Shown: one piece after another, positions 9,242 to 17,447 of the stretch
Layout of the letters: the number at the start of each line of letters is the position of its first letter
Numbering within the stretch: the stretch's first letter is position 1
Assembly: GCF_947495275.1 (NCBI RefSeq)
Contig: NZ_CANLYL010000002.1
Location: forward strand, 310,001-374,000
DNA from: an uncultured Roseobacter sp.
GTDB taxonomy: Bacteria > Pseudomonadota > Alphaproteobacteria > Rhodobacterales > Rhodobacteraceae
Length of the DNA stretch: 64,000 bases
Reading direction: 5' to 3'
The notes under the pieces: model-generated
Told to the model about the DNA's origin: nothing
What the model saw: the letters and a program-made list of their open reading frames with translations, nothing else
Database searches by the model: none
Made by a program: the position numbers and the translations under genes

Positions 9242-9623
9242 GTTCGTTCTCCAGTGGGGGGACGCGGGCAACGCAGTTGCGTTTGAAATGGTCGGGACGC
9301 TCGCGCCATGGGATCAACCCATCCTGCGTGGCGTTGTAGCGTGCGGCACCGTCCAGCAGCAGGTCCGGATGCGACACTTCGTCGATATTTCCGTAGATAT
9401 AGGTCCATCGCTGCCCGCCGCGCAGGGCAATCGTGCAGCCATGATCGCAGTTTTGCAGGCATTCAACCGGTCTCAGGCGCACGCCATCGGGCAGGGCACG
9501 CTCGGCCAGACTGTCATAGAGACGTTGCCCGGGGCGGCGGTCGTCCTCGGGGATGTCCTGCCCGCGCCTGCATTTTATGCAGACCAGCAGTTCGGTGCGC
9601 GCATCGGGTGCATCCGTGCTCAT
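9234..9623 (-). CDS. DUF1636 thioredoxin-like ferredoxin-fold protein of the cob operon
   Basis: The protein is 129 residues from ATG 9623, or 134 from ATG 9638. It has paired cysteines near the N-terminus (VCIKCRRGQD) and again in VECLQNCDHGCTIAL, the pattern of the DUF1636 family. That family resembles thioredoxin-like 2Fe-2S ferredoxins and often accompanies cobalamin genes. Its function is not established; a redox or metal-handling role is inference. It is the first gene after the cobalamin riboswitch and overlaps cobW by 8 bp. I favour ATG 9623, which has GAAGG just upstream; the ATG at 9638 has its AGGA too close. Confidence 0.82.
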   Translation of the reverse strand: MSTDAPDARTELLVCIKCRRGQDIPEDDRRPGQRLYDSLAERALPDGVRLRPVECLQNCDHGCTIALRGGQRWTYIYGNIDEVSHPDLLLDGAARYNATQDGLIPWRERPDHFKRNCVARVPPLENEHD

Positions 9624-9735
9624 GACCTTCGGTTCCATTCCTCATGGCGCGCGGGTCTGATGGCGAGAGGGGCCTGAAACGTTCAGGTCTGATCTCGACA
9701 CCGGAACACCCCGTCCGGTTTCTTCACGTCCCATT

Positions 9736-9908
9736 GGCAGGTCTCCCGGCTCACGGATTTCGGCGCAAGGCCTGTGATGTGCACCCCTTCCCGGAGCCAG
9801 GCTCCAGTGGTTTATGGCACATCTTTTCCGTTCACGGTCGCGGGGGCGGCTGCGCTTCACCGAAAGCTTCGACTGCGCATTCCCTTTTCACTTGTCAGAC
9901 AAGCACCA
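9736..9908 (-). promoter_or_regulatory. Cobalamin riboswitch leading the cob operon
   Basis: Read on the reverse strand, the leader begins with GGTGCTTGTCTGACAAGTG. It continues with the conserved GCGCAGCCGCCCCCGCGACCG core, a CCACTGG element (plus-strand 9804-9810), CCGGGAAGG, and ends in the B12 box GAGCCGGGAGACCTGCC (plus-strand 9736-9752). This is the full set of cobalamin-riboswitch landmarks. The expression platform probably lies in 9639-9735, where short hairpins (ACCGGA/TCCGGT and CCTGAA/TTCAGG) precede the first start codon. Cobalamin binding is expected to shut off the operon. Confidence 0.93.
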
Positions 9909-10026
9909 ACAGTAAGGCAGTTGCGTCGGAACCGTGTCCAATGTCAAGTGGCACGCCCTTTCAAGGCGCGAAATTAGGAGCGCTCCCGGATTTGCAAAAA
10001 TTGGAAGTTCAGAAACGCGGGATATC

Positions 10027-10054
10027 TGTCGGATTTGCATTTTCCCGCGCGTCC
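10027..10054 (+). promoter_or_regulatory. Candidate ECF42-type promoter
   Basis: TGTCGG at 10027-10032 and CGTCC at 10050-10054 are separated by 17 bp, placed so that transcription would start about 25-30 bp before the ATG at 10090. Published ECF42 promoters have a TGTCGA-like -35 and a CGA/TC-type -10, so this looks like a site recognised by the sigma factor encoded two genes downstream. This is pattern matching by eye, not a scored hit. Confidence 0.5.
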
Positions 10055-10089
10055 TCGCACCATTGGAAATCAACAGGGGAGGCGATCTC

Positions 10090-10464
10090 ATGATGTATGC
10101 AATTGCAATCTACGGTGAACCGGGGGTGTTTGAGACACTGAGCGAGGACAAAAAGAAAGAGGTGCTCGCAGGGCACGCGGCGTTGCAGGAGGCCTTGGCC
10201 GAGCGCGGTGAGTTCCTGTCGATCAAACTGATGCCGACATCCACGGCCGTCACGTTAGAGCCTCCGGCAGCCACGGGACAGGCCCCGCTGATTGTCGATG
10301 GCCCTTTCGCGGAGACCAAAGAGGGGTTCCTGGGCTTTTACGCGGCAGAATTTGCAGACCTGAAAGAGGCGCTCCGCTTTGCAGAGATGATCTCTTCTCC
10401 CATCGCCCGGCTGGAAATACGCCCGATTGCCTGGGCCGGAGGCGTGATCTCCACGGAAGGATGA
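10090..10464 (+). CDS. DGPF/YCII-domain protein, partner of the adjacent ECF42 sigma factor
   Basis: The 124-residue protein has the DGPF signature itself (LIVDGPFAETKEGFLGFY, around residues 60-77) and the YCII fold pattern ending in EIRPI. DGPF proteins are the standard genomic partners of ECF42-group sigma factors, and their biochemical role is unresolved. An AGGGGAGG ribosome site precedes ATG 10090; ATG 10093 directly follows and could be used instead. One base separates its stop from the sigma gene, so the two are co-transcribed. Confidence 0.88.
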   Translation: MMYAIAIYGEPGVFETLSEDKKKEVLAGHAALQEALAERGEFLSIKLMPTSTAVTLEPPAATGQAPLIVDGPFAETKEGFLGFYAAEFADLKEALRFAEMISSPIARLEIRPIAWAGGVISTEG

Positions 10465-10465
10465 G

Positions 10466-11701
10466 ATGTCCGAGTGGCTTGAAGCGACATTCACGAACAA
10501 CAGACCGCGCGCGCTTGCGGCATTGACGCGCTACTTTCGCGACATTGATGTCGCCGAAGAAGCCTTCTCTGAGGCCTGTCTGAAGGCTTTGACAGAATGG
10601 CAGGACAAGGGCGCCCCACGGGATCCTCTGGCATGGTTGCTCACCGCTGCGCGGAACGCAGGGCTGGACCGGGTTCGAAAACGACAAAGGCGGCAAACCC
10701 TGCTGAAAACCAATTTCGCGGTGCCCGAAATGCCCCAAGAAAACCTGCCCGATCCGGATGAAGTGCGCGATGACGTCCTGCGCCTGCTTTTCATCTGCTG
10801 CCACCCGGCCTTGCCGCGACAGGATCAAATTGCCCTGGCCCTGCGGATCGTGGGCGGGTTGAGCGTGGCAGAGATTGCGCGGGCGTTTCTGATTGGCCCG
10901 AAGGCGATGGAACAACGGCTGACGCGGGCCAAAAAGAAGATTGCAACAAACCCGGTTCCCTTTGAAACGCCCAGTCTTCACGAGCGGAGCAAGCGTTTGG
11001 CGGAAGTTTCCCTGATGGTCTATCTGATGTTCAACGAAGGCTGGTCTACCTCCAATAGTGTCACGCAAATGAAACTGACCTTGTGTGAAGAGGCCATTCG
11101 TCTGGCGCGGTTGCTGGCGGATTTGTTCAGCGGCATGGGCGAGCAAATGGCGCTCCTGTCGCTGCTGCTTTTTCAACACGCGCGCCGCGATGCGCGACAA
11201 GACAGCAGCGGCAGACTTGTGGCACTGGAAGATCAGGACCGGAGCCTGTGGGATGCCTCCGCCATTTCCGAAGCCCTGGCCTTGCTGCAGAAATCAGAAC
11301 GGCTCGGACATTCCGGGCCCTACCGGATTCAAGCGGCTATCGCGGCGGAACACGCGCTGGCAAAAACCGCGGATGCCACCAACTGGCGTAGCATCGAGGC
11401 ACATTACGCGGCCCTCTTTGCAATGCAGCCAACGCCGGTGGTGCGGTTGAACCTGATCGCGGCAATGGCCAAAACCCGTGGGCCGGTCCACGCATTGCAG
11501 CAGATGACCCCCCTGGCAGACGAGCTTGCCGGGTACCGGTGGTATCACACGATGCGCGGTGGGCTGCTGGAACAATCAGGTGATTTCGACGCAGCCATTA
11601 CTGCTCTGAAAATCGCGTTGACGTTGGGGCCAACCGAGCCCGAGCGCGTTGCCATAAACGAGAAAATCTCTCTCTGTAAAAAAAATATCGCGATGCTGTA
11701 G
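10466..11701 (+). CDS. ECF42-type RNA polymerase sigma factor with long C-terminal extension
   Basis: This 411-residue protein has a sigma-2 region (about residues 10-75; RYFRDIDVAEEAFSEACLKA and a DPLAWLLTAARNAGLDRVRK segment) and a sigma-4 region (about 105-165; RQDQIALALRIVGGLSVAEI). A C-terminal half of more than 200 residues contains helical repeat-like segments such as HYAALFAMQPTPVVRLNLIAA. This architecture (COG4941/DUF6596, TPR-like tail) defines ECF42. No anti-sigma gene is adjacent; in this group the C-terminal extension is thought to control activity. It follows the DGPF gene by 1 bp. Confidence 0.9.
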   Translation: MSEWLEATFTNNRPRALAALTRYFRDIDVAEEAFSEACLKALTEWQDKGAPRDPLAWLLTAARNAGLDRVRKRQRRQTLLKTNFAVPEMPQENLPDPDEVRDDVLRLLFICCHPALPRQDQIALALRIVGGLSVAEIARAFLIGPKAMEQRLTRAKKKIATNPVPFETPSLHERSKRLAEVSLMVYLMFNEGWSTSNSVTQMKLTLCEEAIRLARLLADLFSGMGEQMALLSLLLFQHARRDARQDSSGRLVALEDQDRSLWDASAISEALALLQKSERLGHSGPYRIQAAIAAEHALAKTADATNWRSIEAHYAALFAMQPTPVVRLNLIAAMAKTRGPVHALQQMTPLADELAGYRWYHTMRGGLLEQSGDFDAAITALKIALTLGPTEPERVAINEKISLCKKNIAML

Positions 11702-11772
11702 GAATTGTTCTGGCGCGCGCGTCCTTGGAACATCTCCTTCGCAAAGAAGGTGACCATCAAGGGAGCACTGAA

Positions 11773-12159
11773 ATGAGTATTCTTGAAATGACCGCCGTCG
11801 GGAATTCCGGGTGGATCGGACATTCCGGCCCGAACCAGGGTGAGGCCAAGACCTTCTACAAGGACGTATTGGGCTGGACGATCCAGGAAATGCCGATGCA
11901 GGACGGATCAAGCTACGCCACGGCTTCGGTGGGTGACACGGCCATTGGCGGTTTTTCCCCCATGCCTGAAGAGCAGGGCAGCTGGACGATCTACTTCACC
12001 GTTGCCGATGTGGACGCAAGCGTCGCAAGGGCAGAAGCCAAAGGGGCCAAGGTAACAGCACCTGCCATGGACATGCCCGGTGTCGGCCGTATGGCGACAT
12101 TGACGGACCCGCATGGCGCCAAGTTCGCGCTGATCACCTATGAGAGCATGGCCCAATGA
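11773..12159 (+). CDS. Glyoxalase/VOC-superfamily protein
   Basis: The 128-residue protein has two VOC-like halves. The first holds IGHSGPNQGEAKTFYKDVLGWTI and the second YFTVADVDASVARAEAKGAKV, ending with the typical TDPHGAKFALI. Family members bind a divalent metal and act on small oxygenated substrates, or sequester antibiotics; the substrate here cannot be told. ATG 11773 is preceded by AAGGGAGCACTGAA. It lies 71 bp after the sigma gene on the same strand and is likely part of its regulon. Confidence 0.85.
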   Translation: MSILEMTAVGNSGWIGHSGPNQGEAKTFYKDVLGWTIQEMPMQDGSSYATASVGDTAIGGFSPMPEEQGSWTIYFTVADVDASVARAEAKGAKVTAPAMDMPGVGRMATLTDPHGAKFALITYESMAQ

Positions 12160-12185
12160 CGCGCCGTTAGACGGGAGAGACGCAA

Positions 12186-12584
12186 ATGCCTGAGACACCG
12201 CAAATCACCCTGATGTTCGTCGCCGTTTTCGTTCTGATGAGCGTGGCGCTGTCGGTCTTCGTTGGCTTGAGACGCGCAAAAACCGGGATCATGCTTTTGC
12301 ATGGAGACGACGAGGAACTGCTCAAACGTATCCGGGCGCATGGGAATTTCGTTGAATACGTCCCTTTGGCGCTGCTGGCACTCGCCGGGGCGGAAATCGC
12401 CGGTGCGCCACATTGGGTGCTGGTGGGGTCCGGAAGCGTCCTGCTGGCTGCGCGGGTGCTGCATTTTGCCGCTTTCCGTGGAACGGCCACCGGGGCCGGC
12501 CGCCTCCTCGGAGCGCTTTTGACGTCGATCGCCATGGTCGTTCTGTCAGGGGCAATCCTCTTGAAATCATTTGGCATTTTCTGA
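12186..12584 (+). CDS. MAPEG-family integral membrane protein
   Basis: This 132-residue protein has about four hydrophobic helices (residues 7-27, 58-75, 78-95, 107-128) and the MAPEG pattern RIRAHGNFVEYVPLALLALAG, followed by RVLHFAAF. The superfamily contains glutathione-dependent membrane transferases and leukotriene synthases; bacterial members of this subtype are mostly uncharacterised. The stop codon overlaps the next ATG (TGATG at 12582-12586), so the TfoX-like gene is translationally coupled. Neighbouring VOC and DGPF genes suggest a stress or detoxification cluster, which is inference. Confidence 0.87.
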   Translation: MPETPQITLMFVAVFVLMSVALSVFVGLRRAKTGIMLLHGDDEELLKRIRAHGNFVEYVPLALLALAGAEIAGAPHWVLVGSGSVLLAARVLHFAAFRGTATGAGRLLGALLTSIAMVVLSGAILLKSFGIF

Positions 12585-12928
12585 TGCCTTATGATGCGGA
12601 GCTGACCGGTCGCATGCGCCTTGCCCTAAAGGCGCATGTGGGTATTTCGGAAATGCAGATGATGGGCGGCAATTGCTTTTTTCTCAATGGCAACATGCTG
12701 TCCGGCGCGCGTCGTGACAAAAATGGCATCGGGCGGTTCATGTTCCGGGTGGGCAAGGCTCTGGAGGCGGAAGCGTTGCAGATCCCCGGCGCCGAGCCGG
12801 TGATCCATGGCAAGAGGCGGTTGGGCGGGTTCATTTCTGTTCAAGACGCGGCCTGCGATGAGGCGGCACTGAACCGTTGGTTGGCAATGTGTCTTGAGCA
12901 TGCCTCAGCTTTACCTGCCAAGAATTGA
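12584..12928 (+). CDS. TfoX N-terminal-domain protein
   Basis: The 114-residue protein fits the stand-alone TfoX_N domain: a start MPYDAELTGRMRLAL, a GISEMQMMGGNCFFLNGNM core matching the family's (M/V)(F)GG pattern, and GRFMFRVG. In competence regulators this domain is joined to other parts; isolated copies are common and of unknown function. It begins inside the MAPEG stop codon and the next gene follows after 10 bp, so it is embedded in the ECF42 cluster operon. Confidence 0.82.
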   Translation: MPYDAELTGRMRLALKAHVGISEMQMMGGNCFFLNGNMLSGARRDKNGIGRFMFRVGKALEAEALQIPGAEPVIHGKRRLGGFISVQDAACDEAALNRWLAMCLEHASALPAKN

Positions 12929-12938
12929 AGGACAAAGG

Positions 12939-13589
12939 ATGACCAGGTTTGATCATTTTCCGAAAGAGACCTTACAGTTTCTGACGGACCTCAAGGCGAA
13001 CAACGACAGGCAGTGGTTTGCGGATCACAAATATGACTACGAGGCGCAGGTCAAAGCGCCGACAGAGCGGTTTTGTACAGCGCTGGCCATGGGTTTGCAG
13101 AAGTTGACACAGGTTCCGCACAGTTCAAAAACCTACCGGATTTATCGTGATGTTCGGTTTTCCAAGGATAAATCCCCCTATAATCCGTACATTCATCTGT
13201 CGTTTTCCCCAGAAAACGGCGGGAACAATGCGCCTATGTGGTTTTTTGGGCTGGATAGCGGGAAACTCGCGCTGGGGTGCGGTGTGTTCCAGTTCGACAA
13301 GGCGGTTCTGGAGAGGTTTCGAGCCGATATGGCCGGACCCAAAGGGGCAGCGCTGATCGAACTTTCCACGAATCTTTCGGCAAAGGGTATCCGGATTTCA
13401 GAACCGGAGCTCAAGCGCGTGCCACCCGGATTTGACAAGGATCACCCCCATGTCGAGGCGCTGCGCAGAAAGGGGTTTTCCGGGTGGAAAGATTTGAATC
13501 CTGAGTTTGCCATCGGCCCCGATTTGATTGAACGAACGATCAAAGAGTTCGAAGGCTTGTTGCCGATTTTTCGGTTTCTGCGATCGTGA
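12939..13589 (+). CDS. DUF2461 family protein
   Basis: The 216-residue protein shows the DUF2461 (COG5587) signature: FPKETLQFLTDLKANNDRQWF at the start, YRIYRDVRFSKDKSPYNPYI near residue 80, and a GFSGWKDLNPEF segment near the end. Its function is unknown. ATG 12939 is preceded by GAAGGACAAAGG. It is the last gene of the rightward ECF42 cluster and ends 70 bp before a convergent gene. Confidence 0.85.
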   Translation: MTRFDHFPKETLQFLTDLKANNDRQWFADHKYDYEAQVKAPTERFCTALAMGLQKLTQVPHSSKTYRIYRDVRFSKDKSPYNPYIHLSFSPENGGNNAPMWFFGLDSGKLALGCGVFQFDKAVLERFRADMAGPKGAALIELSTNLSAKGIRISEPELKRVPPGFDKDHPHVEALRRKGFSGWKDLNPEFAIGPDLIERTIKEFEGLLPIFRFLRS

Positions 13590-13604
13590 GCCGTGGCTTG
13601 GTGA

Positions 13605-13634
13605 GTGGCGGACAGTCGGAACAATGCCCGCCAC
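13605..13634. terminator. Inverted repeat between convergent genes
   Basis: GTGGCGG at 13605-13611 and CCGCCAC at 13628-13634 form a perfect 7-bp stem with a 16-base loop, placed between the ends of the DUF2461 gene and the leftward TIM-barrel gene. It could stop transcription from both sides, but no clear T-run follows on either strand. Confidence 0.35.
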
Positions 13635-13659
13635 CATCGCTTCTCATGCGCGAACGGGA

Positions 13660-14523
13660 TTAGCCGTACAACCGCTTGAATTCGCCGATGCACTCTCTGA
13701 AACCGGCCTCGAAATCTCCGTTGCCGGGATGATAGACGCTCTCGAAAGAGACCACACCGTCATACCCGTCCGTCCTGAGCGCTTCGGCGATGTCACCAAA
13801 AAGCGGGCCCAGCTGCCCGTCCCCCATTCTGCGGACCTCTAGTGTCGCACGCGGCGTGTCGACCAGAACATCCTTGATATGGATATGCCCCAAATAGCCG
13901 TCTTTGACTTCGGCGTAGCCTTCGGGGAAGGCGCGTTCATGACACCAGCAGTTGTTGCCCGGATCCCAGAGCACCTTGAGCGCATCCCTTGCATCCAATT
14001 CGTCGATCAACCGGCGCGCGGTATAGTTCGAGTTGACCATCGTGCCATTGCCAGTCTCCACCACCAGCGTCACCCCTTCGGCGCGCGCAAGGTCCACAGC
14101 GGGTGCGATCATCGGGGCCATGCTGTCCCAGGCGCCATGGGCGACGTTCCATTTCTCGGCGCCGTTTTTGCCCCAGAGGATCTGTTCCTTGCGCTGGGTC
14201 ATGATCCGCACCAGCGGCGATCCCACAACATGCGCCATTTCGATGACCCGCTTGAGCGCATCCATATGTTTGGTGTGCAGCGCATCGCCGGGCCGGTTTT
14301 GTGCGTCCATGCCTGCAAAGATGTGCCGCGAGAGGCAGGAGACCGGTTTGCCACGGTCGCGAAGCAGCCTGTCGATCTGTCTGATCTCGGCGGGCGAATG
14401 ATCGCCCACCTCCGTGTCGCCGACAAATTGCAGTTCTGCATATTCGAGGTCGAATTCATCCATGACATCAACGGCATGGGGCAGATCCCGGCTGATGCCG
14501 TCGCAAATCACACCCAGTTTCAT
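13660..14523 (-). CDS. TIM-barrel sugar isomerase/epimerase family protein at the end of the inositol operon
   Basis: This 287-residue protein belongs to the xylose-isomerase-like/AP-endonuclease-2 TIM-barrel superfamily. It has ELQFVGDTEVGDH near residue 30, a VVETGNGTM strand with a probable metal-binding Glu near residue 155, LWDPGNNCW near 185, HIHIKD near 213, and a C-terminal SFES. Relatives include IolI/IolH-type inosose isomerases and hydroxypyruvate isomerases. I cannot choose among them from sequence. Its start overlaps the previous gene's stop by 4 bp, so it works with the 3-hydroxyisobutyrate-dehydrogenase-like gene. Confidence 0.85.
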   Translation of the reverse strand: MKLGVICDGISRDLPHAVDVMDEFDLEYAELQFVGDTEVGDHSPAEIRQIDRLLRDRGKPVSCLSRHIFAGMDAQNRPGDALHTKHMDALKRVIEMAHVVGSPLVRIMTQRKEQILWGKNGAEKWNVAHGAWDSMAPMIAPAVDLARAEGVTLVVETGNGTMVNSNYTARRLIDELDARDALKVLWDPGNNCWCHERAFPEGYAEVKDGYLGHIHIKDVLVDTPRATLEVRRMGDGQLGPLFGDIAEALRTDGYDGVVSFESVYHPGNGDFEAGFRECIGEFKRLYG

Positions 14524-15422
14524 GTGTCGGTCTTCCGGTGCAGTTCAGCCCCGATGATCTCTTCGATCACCCGGGTACAGACCCAGTTGTCACCATCAGG
14601 ATATCTGGTGCGTCCGGCGTGAAATATCTGCATGGCCGAGGCGGCAGTGTGCAGCGGCACGCCCAGTTCTTCGCCCAGACCCATGGAGATGGTCAGATCC
14701 TTGTGCATGGTGTTGATGTGGCTGCCGGTGCCTTCGAACTGACGGTCGATGATCTTTTCCAAAGCGTTGTTGACAACGCCGCAGCCTGCCGAGGAGGTCG
14801 AGAAAACGTCAAGCAGCACCTGCCCGGGCACACCGGCCTTGGCGGCAAGTGCTGCGGCTTCAAATGTGGCCGAAAACTGCGCACCGATCAGCGATTGCAG
14901 GCAGGCTTTGACGGTCTGACCGTCGCCGGGTTCGGTTCCCACCCGGTGAATATTGGCCGAGACCGCCTTCATCACCGGTTTGAACTGATCCAGCACCGCA
15001 TCCGGTGCCGCGGCCATCATCGTGAGCGTGCCGCTCTGCGCGCCGGGAAAGCCGCCGGACACGGGCGTGTCGATGAGATGAATGCCCGATCCGGCCATGG
15101 CCTGCCCGATCTCGCGCGCCTCTCGCGGCTTGATCGTGGCGCTGAGAATGACGGCACCCCCCTGCGGCAAATGCGCGACAAGACCGTCCGCGCCCAGAAT
15201 GACCGATTTGGCCTGATCGCCGGTCATGACCATGACAAAGACCGCCTGCGACGCTTTGGCCACCGCGGCCGGACTGTCCGCAGGTATACCGCCCATGCCG
15301 GTGAAGGCGGTCATGCGCGCGGCAAGATGATCAAGCCCCGTCACCGAATACCCGTTTGCAATCAGGTTTTTGGCGATACCACTTCCCATATCGCCAATGC
15401 CGATAATACCAATGTTCTGCAT
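14520..15422 (-). CDS. 3-hydroxyisobutyrate-dehydrogenase-family NAD(P) oxidoreductase
   Basis: The 300-residue protein begins MQNIGIIGIGDMGSGIAKNL, the Rossmann GxGxxG motif. It contains the family substrate-site motif DTPVSGGFPGAQSGTLTMM near residue 123 and the GDGQTVKACLQSLIGAQF stretch with the catalytic lysine near residue 172. The family oxidises beta-hydroxyacids such as 3-hydroxyisobutyrate, tartronate semialdehyde or threonate. Here the linked TIM-barrel gene and the upstream iol genes suggest action on an inositol- or sugar-acid-derived compound. It lies 202 bp after iolG on the same strand. Confidence 0.87.
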   Translation of the reverse strand: MQNIGIIGIGDMGSGIAKNLIANGYSVTGLDHLAARMTAFTGMGGIPADSPAAVAKASQAVFVMVMTGDQAKSVILGADGLVAHLPQGGAVILSATIKPREAREIGQAMAGSGIHLIDTPVSGGFPGAQSGTLTMMAAAPDAVLDQFKPVMKAVSANIHRVGTEPGDGQTVKACLQSLIGAQFSATFEAAALAAKAGVPGQVLLDVFSTSSAGCGVVNNALEKIIDRQFEGTGSHINTMHKDLTISMGLGEELGVPLHTAASAMQIFHAGRTRYPDGDNWVCTRVIEEIIGAELHRKTDT

Positions 15423-15624
15423 AAGTCACTCTCCCTTTCAGCGCCCCATGGCGCGTTCGAAAAAAACCTTTCACAACGAAAGGTCGGTTCCGCGGGGATT
15501 TCACGCGTCTGAGTGACGTCGGGCGGGTCCGGAAGACACCCCGCTGCCCGGTTAGGTAGGTTCAGGCTAACACCTCATTTCGCAAGATGACAAGGGCGTC
15601 ACCGGCGATTTTGAGCCGGATGGA

Positions 15625-16614
15625 TCAGCCCAATGTGACCACCGTGCCGTCTTGCCAGGACCGGGTGGCCGCGTCTGCCAAAAGCTGTGCCTTGAGGCCG
15701 TCGTCAATGCCCGGGCCTGGAGGCGTGCCCTGACGCAGCGCCTCAACGAAATGGGCGATCTCGCGCGCGTAGGCCAGCTCGTAGCGCTCCAGAAAGAAAT
15801 GCATGGTGGGGGCGGTCTGAAAACCCGATCCTGTGGCGACCTCCACGGTGTTTTCATGCACATTTGCCGCACGCAGCATGCCGCCGGAGCCATGCACCTC
15901 GATCCGCTGGTCGTACCCGTAGGTGGCCCGCCGCGAATTGCTGATCTGGCAGATTTTCCCCGATGCGGTGGTGAGCGTAACGGCGGCGGTATCCACATCC
16001 CCCGCCGCGCCAATCTCGGGATCGACAAGAGCGCTGCCCACGGCAAAGACCTGCACGGGCTCTTCGCCCAGAAGAAAACGCGCCATATCGAGATCATGGA
16101 TCATCATGTCGCGAAAAATCCCGCCCGAGCTTTTGATGTAGCCGATGGGCGGCGGCGCGGGATCGCGCGACAGGATGGTGATGATCTCGGCATCGCCGAT
16201 CTCTCCCTGCGCAAGGCGCGCTTGCAGATTGGCAAAACTGGGGTCAAACCGGCGGTTGAAGGCGGTCATGAAAGGGACGCCCGCTGCCGTGACCGCGCGG
16301 ATGCAGTCGCGGATGCGCGCGGCGGACATGTCAATGGGTTTTTCACAGAAGATCGCCTTGCCTGCCGCCGCTGCCTTGTGGATCAGATCGTAATGGGTGT
16401 CGGTCGGGGTGCCGATGATCACCGCGTCCACATCTGCGCTGTTGATCAGCGCGTCGCTGTCCAGAACGGCAGCGCCACTGGTCTCTGCCAGCGCCTGCGC
16501 CGCCGCCGGTATGGCATCTGACAGGGTGGTCACCTGCGCGTCGGGGTGTTGTTTGATCGACCGGGCGTGCACAGCGCCAATACGGCCACAACCCAGAAGC
16601 CCGATGTTCAGCAT
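15625..16614 (-). CDS. iolG: Inositol 2-dehydrogenase
   Basis: This 329-residue Gfo/Idh/MocA oxidoreductase has the N-terminal dinucleotide fold (IGLLGCGRIGAVHA, residues 4-17), the catalytic-lysine motif FCEKPIDM near residue 95, and the IolG-type segments FNRRFDPSFANLQ near 122, SSGGIFRDMMIHDLDMARF near 165 and SRRATYGYDQRIEVHG near 230. It oxidises myo-inositol to 2-keto-myo-inositol (2-inosose) with NAD. Its ATG overlaps the end of iolJ. Of the three Gfo/Idh/MocA proteins at this locus, this one most closely resembles true IolG. Confidence 0.92.
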   Translation of the reverse strand: MLNIGLLGCGRIGAVHARSIKQHPDAQVTTLSDAIPAAAQALAETSGAAVLDSDALINSADVDAVIIGTPTDTHYDLIHKAAAAGKAIFCEKPIDMSAARIRDCIRAVTAAGVPFMTAFNRRFDPSFANLQARLAQGEIGDAEIITILSRDPAPPPIGYIKSSGGIFRDMMIHDLDMARFLLGEEPVQVFAVGSALVDPEIGAAGDVDTAAVTLTTASGKICQISNSRRATYGYDQRIEVHGSGGMLRAANVHENTVEVATGSGFQTAPTMHFFLERYELAYAREIAHFVEALRQGTPPGPGIDDGLKAQLLADAATRSWQDGTVVTLG

Positions 16615-17447
16615 TGGCTTTCTCCCTTGAACCCGCGCAGCACGCGCCGTGTGGCCGCGACCAGCGGGTCATGTGTGTCTTTCAGGATCGTGACCCGGTC
16701 AAACCGGTCGGGGTCCCTGTTAACGGCGGCGCGCAGGGCATCGCCAAAGGCCATGCGCAATTCCGTTCCGATGTTGAATTTGCAGATGCCGGAGCCGCGT
16801 GCAAGGCGCGTGCGCTGATCCAGAGGCACGCCTGAGCCGCCGTGAATGACCAAAGGCACATCCGTGACCGCCTCAATCGCGCGGATGCGGGCCTCGTCCA
16901 GTCCGCCTTCCTTGTTTTCCTGCAAATGCACATTGCCGACCGAAATGGCCATGGCATCAACGCCGGTTTCGACGGCAAAACGCGCGGCCTCCTGCGGGTC
17001 GCTGCCTGCGGAGTTTTCGCCACCTGAATAGCCGACAAAGCCGATTTCCCCTTCACAGGAGATGCCCGCCTTGTGGGCCATCGCGGCGATGGCGGCGGTT
17101 TCGGCGATGTTCTGATCCAGAGGCAGGCGCGATCCGTCAAACATCAGCGAGGTAAACCCGCTGTCCAGCGCTTCGCGGCATTCGTCCGCCGTGTAGCCGT
17201 GATCGAGATGCGCGACCACGGGGACGGACGCATTTTCGGCCAGATGGCGGAACATTTTGCCCAAGACCGGCAGCGGTGTGTGGGCGCGGCAGGAAGGACC
17301 GGCCTGAAGGATTACCGGCACGGCTTCAGCCTCGGCGGCGGCCACATAGGCGCGCATGTCCTCCCAGCCGAGCGTGACCAGACCGGCGATGGCATGGCCT
17401 TCTTTCAGGGCGGGTTGCAGGACATCTGAGAGGGTGACAAGGGGCAT
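16608..17447 (-). CDS. iolJ: Class II aldolase IolJ-type (2-deoxy-5-keto-gluconate-6-phosphate aldolase)
   Basis: The 279-residue protein is a class II fructose-bisphosphate-type aldolase. It has the zinc/catalytic motif VPVVAHLDHGYTADECREA near residue 75, SLMFDGSRLP near 98, GEIGFVGYSGGENS near 130, IHGGSGVP near 200 and KFNIGTELR near 218. In inositol breakdown IolJ splits DKGP into dihydroxyacetone phosphate and malonate semialdehyde. It is separated from iolB by a GC-rich gap and overlaps iolG by 7 bp. Confidence 0.9.
   Translation of the reverse strand: MPLVTLSDVLQPALKEGHAIAGLVTLGWEDMRAYVAAAEAEAVPVILQAGPSCRAHTPLPVLGKMFRHLAENASVPVVAHLDHGYTADECREALDSGFTSLMFDGSRLPLDQNIAETAAIAAMAHKAGISCEGEIGFVGYSGGENSAGSDPQEAARFAVETGVDAMAISVGNVHLQENKEGGLDEARIRAIEAVTDVPLVIHGGSGVPLDQRTRLARGSGICKFNIGTELRMAFGDALRAAVNRDPDRFDRVTILKDTHDPLVAATRRVLRGFKGESQC

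Noticed and set aside
6989..9286. Very long plus-strand open frame opposite cobN and cobW
   Set aside because: It is low-complexity Arg/Gly/His-rich sequence mirroring the codon pattern of GC-rich cobN/cobW; no domain is recognisable.
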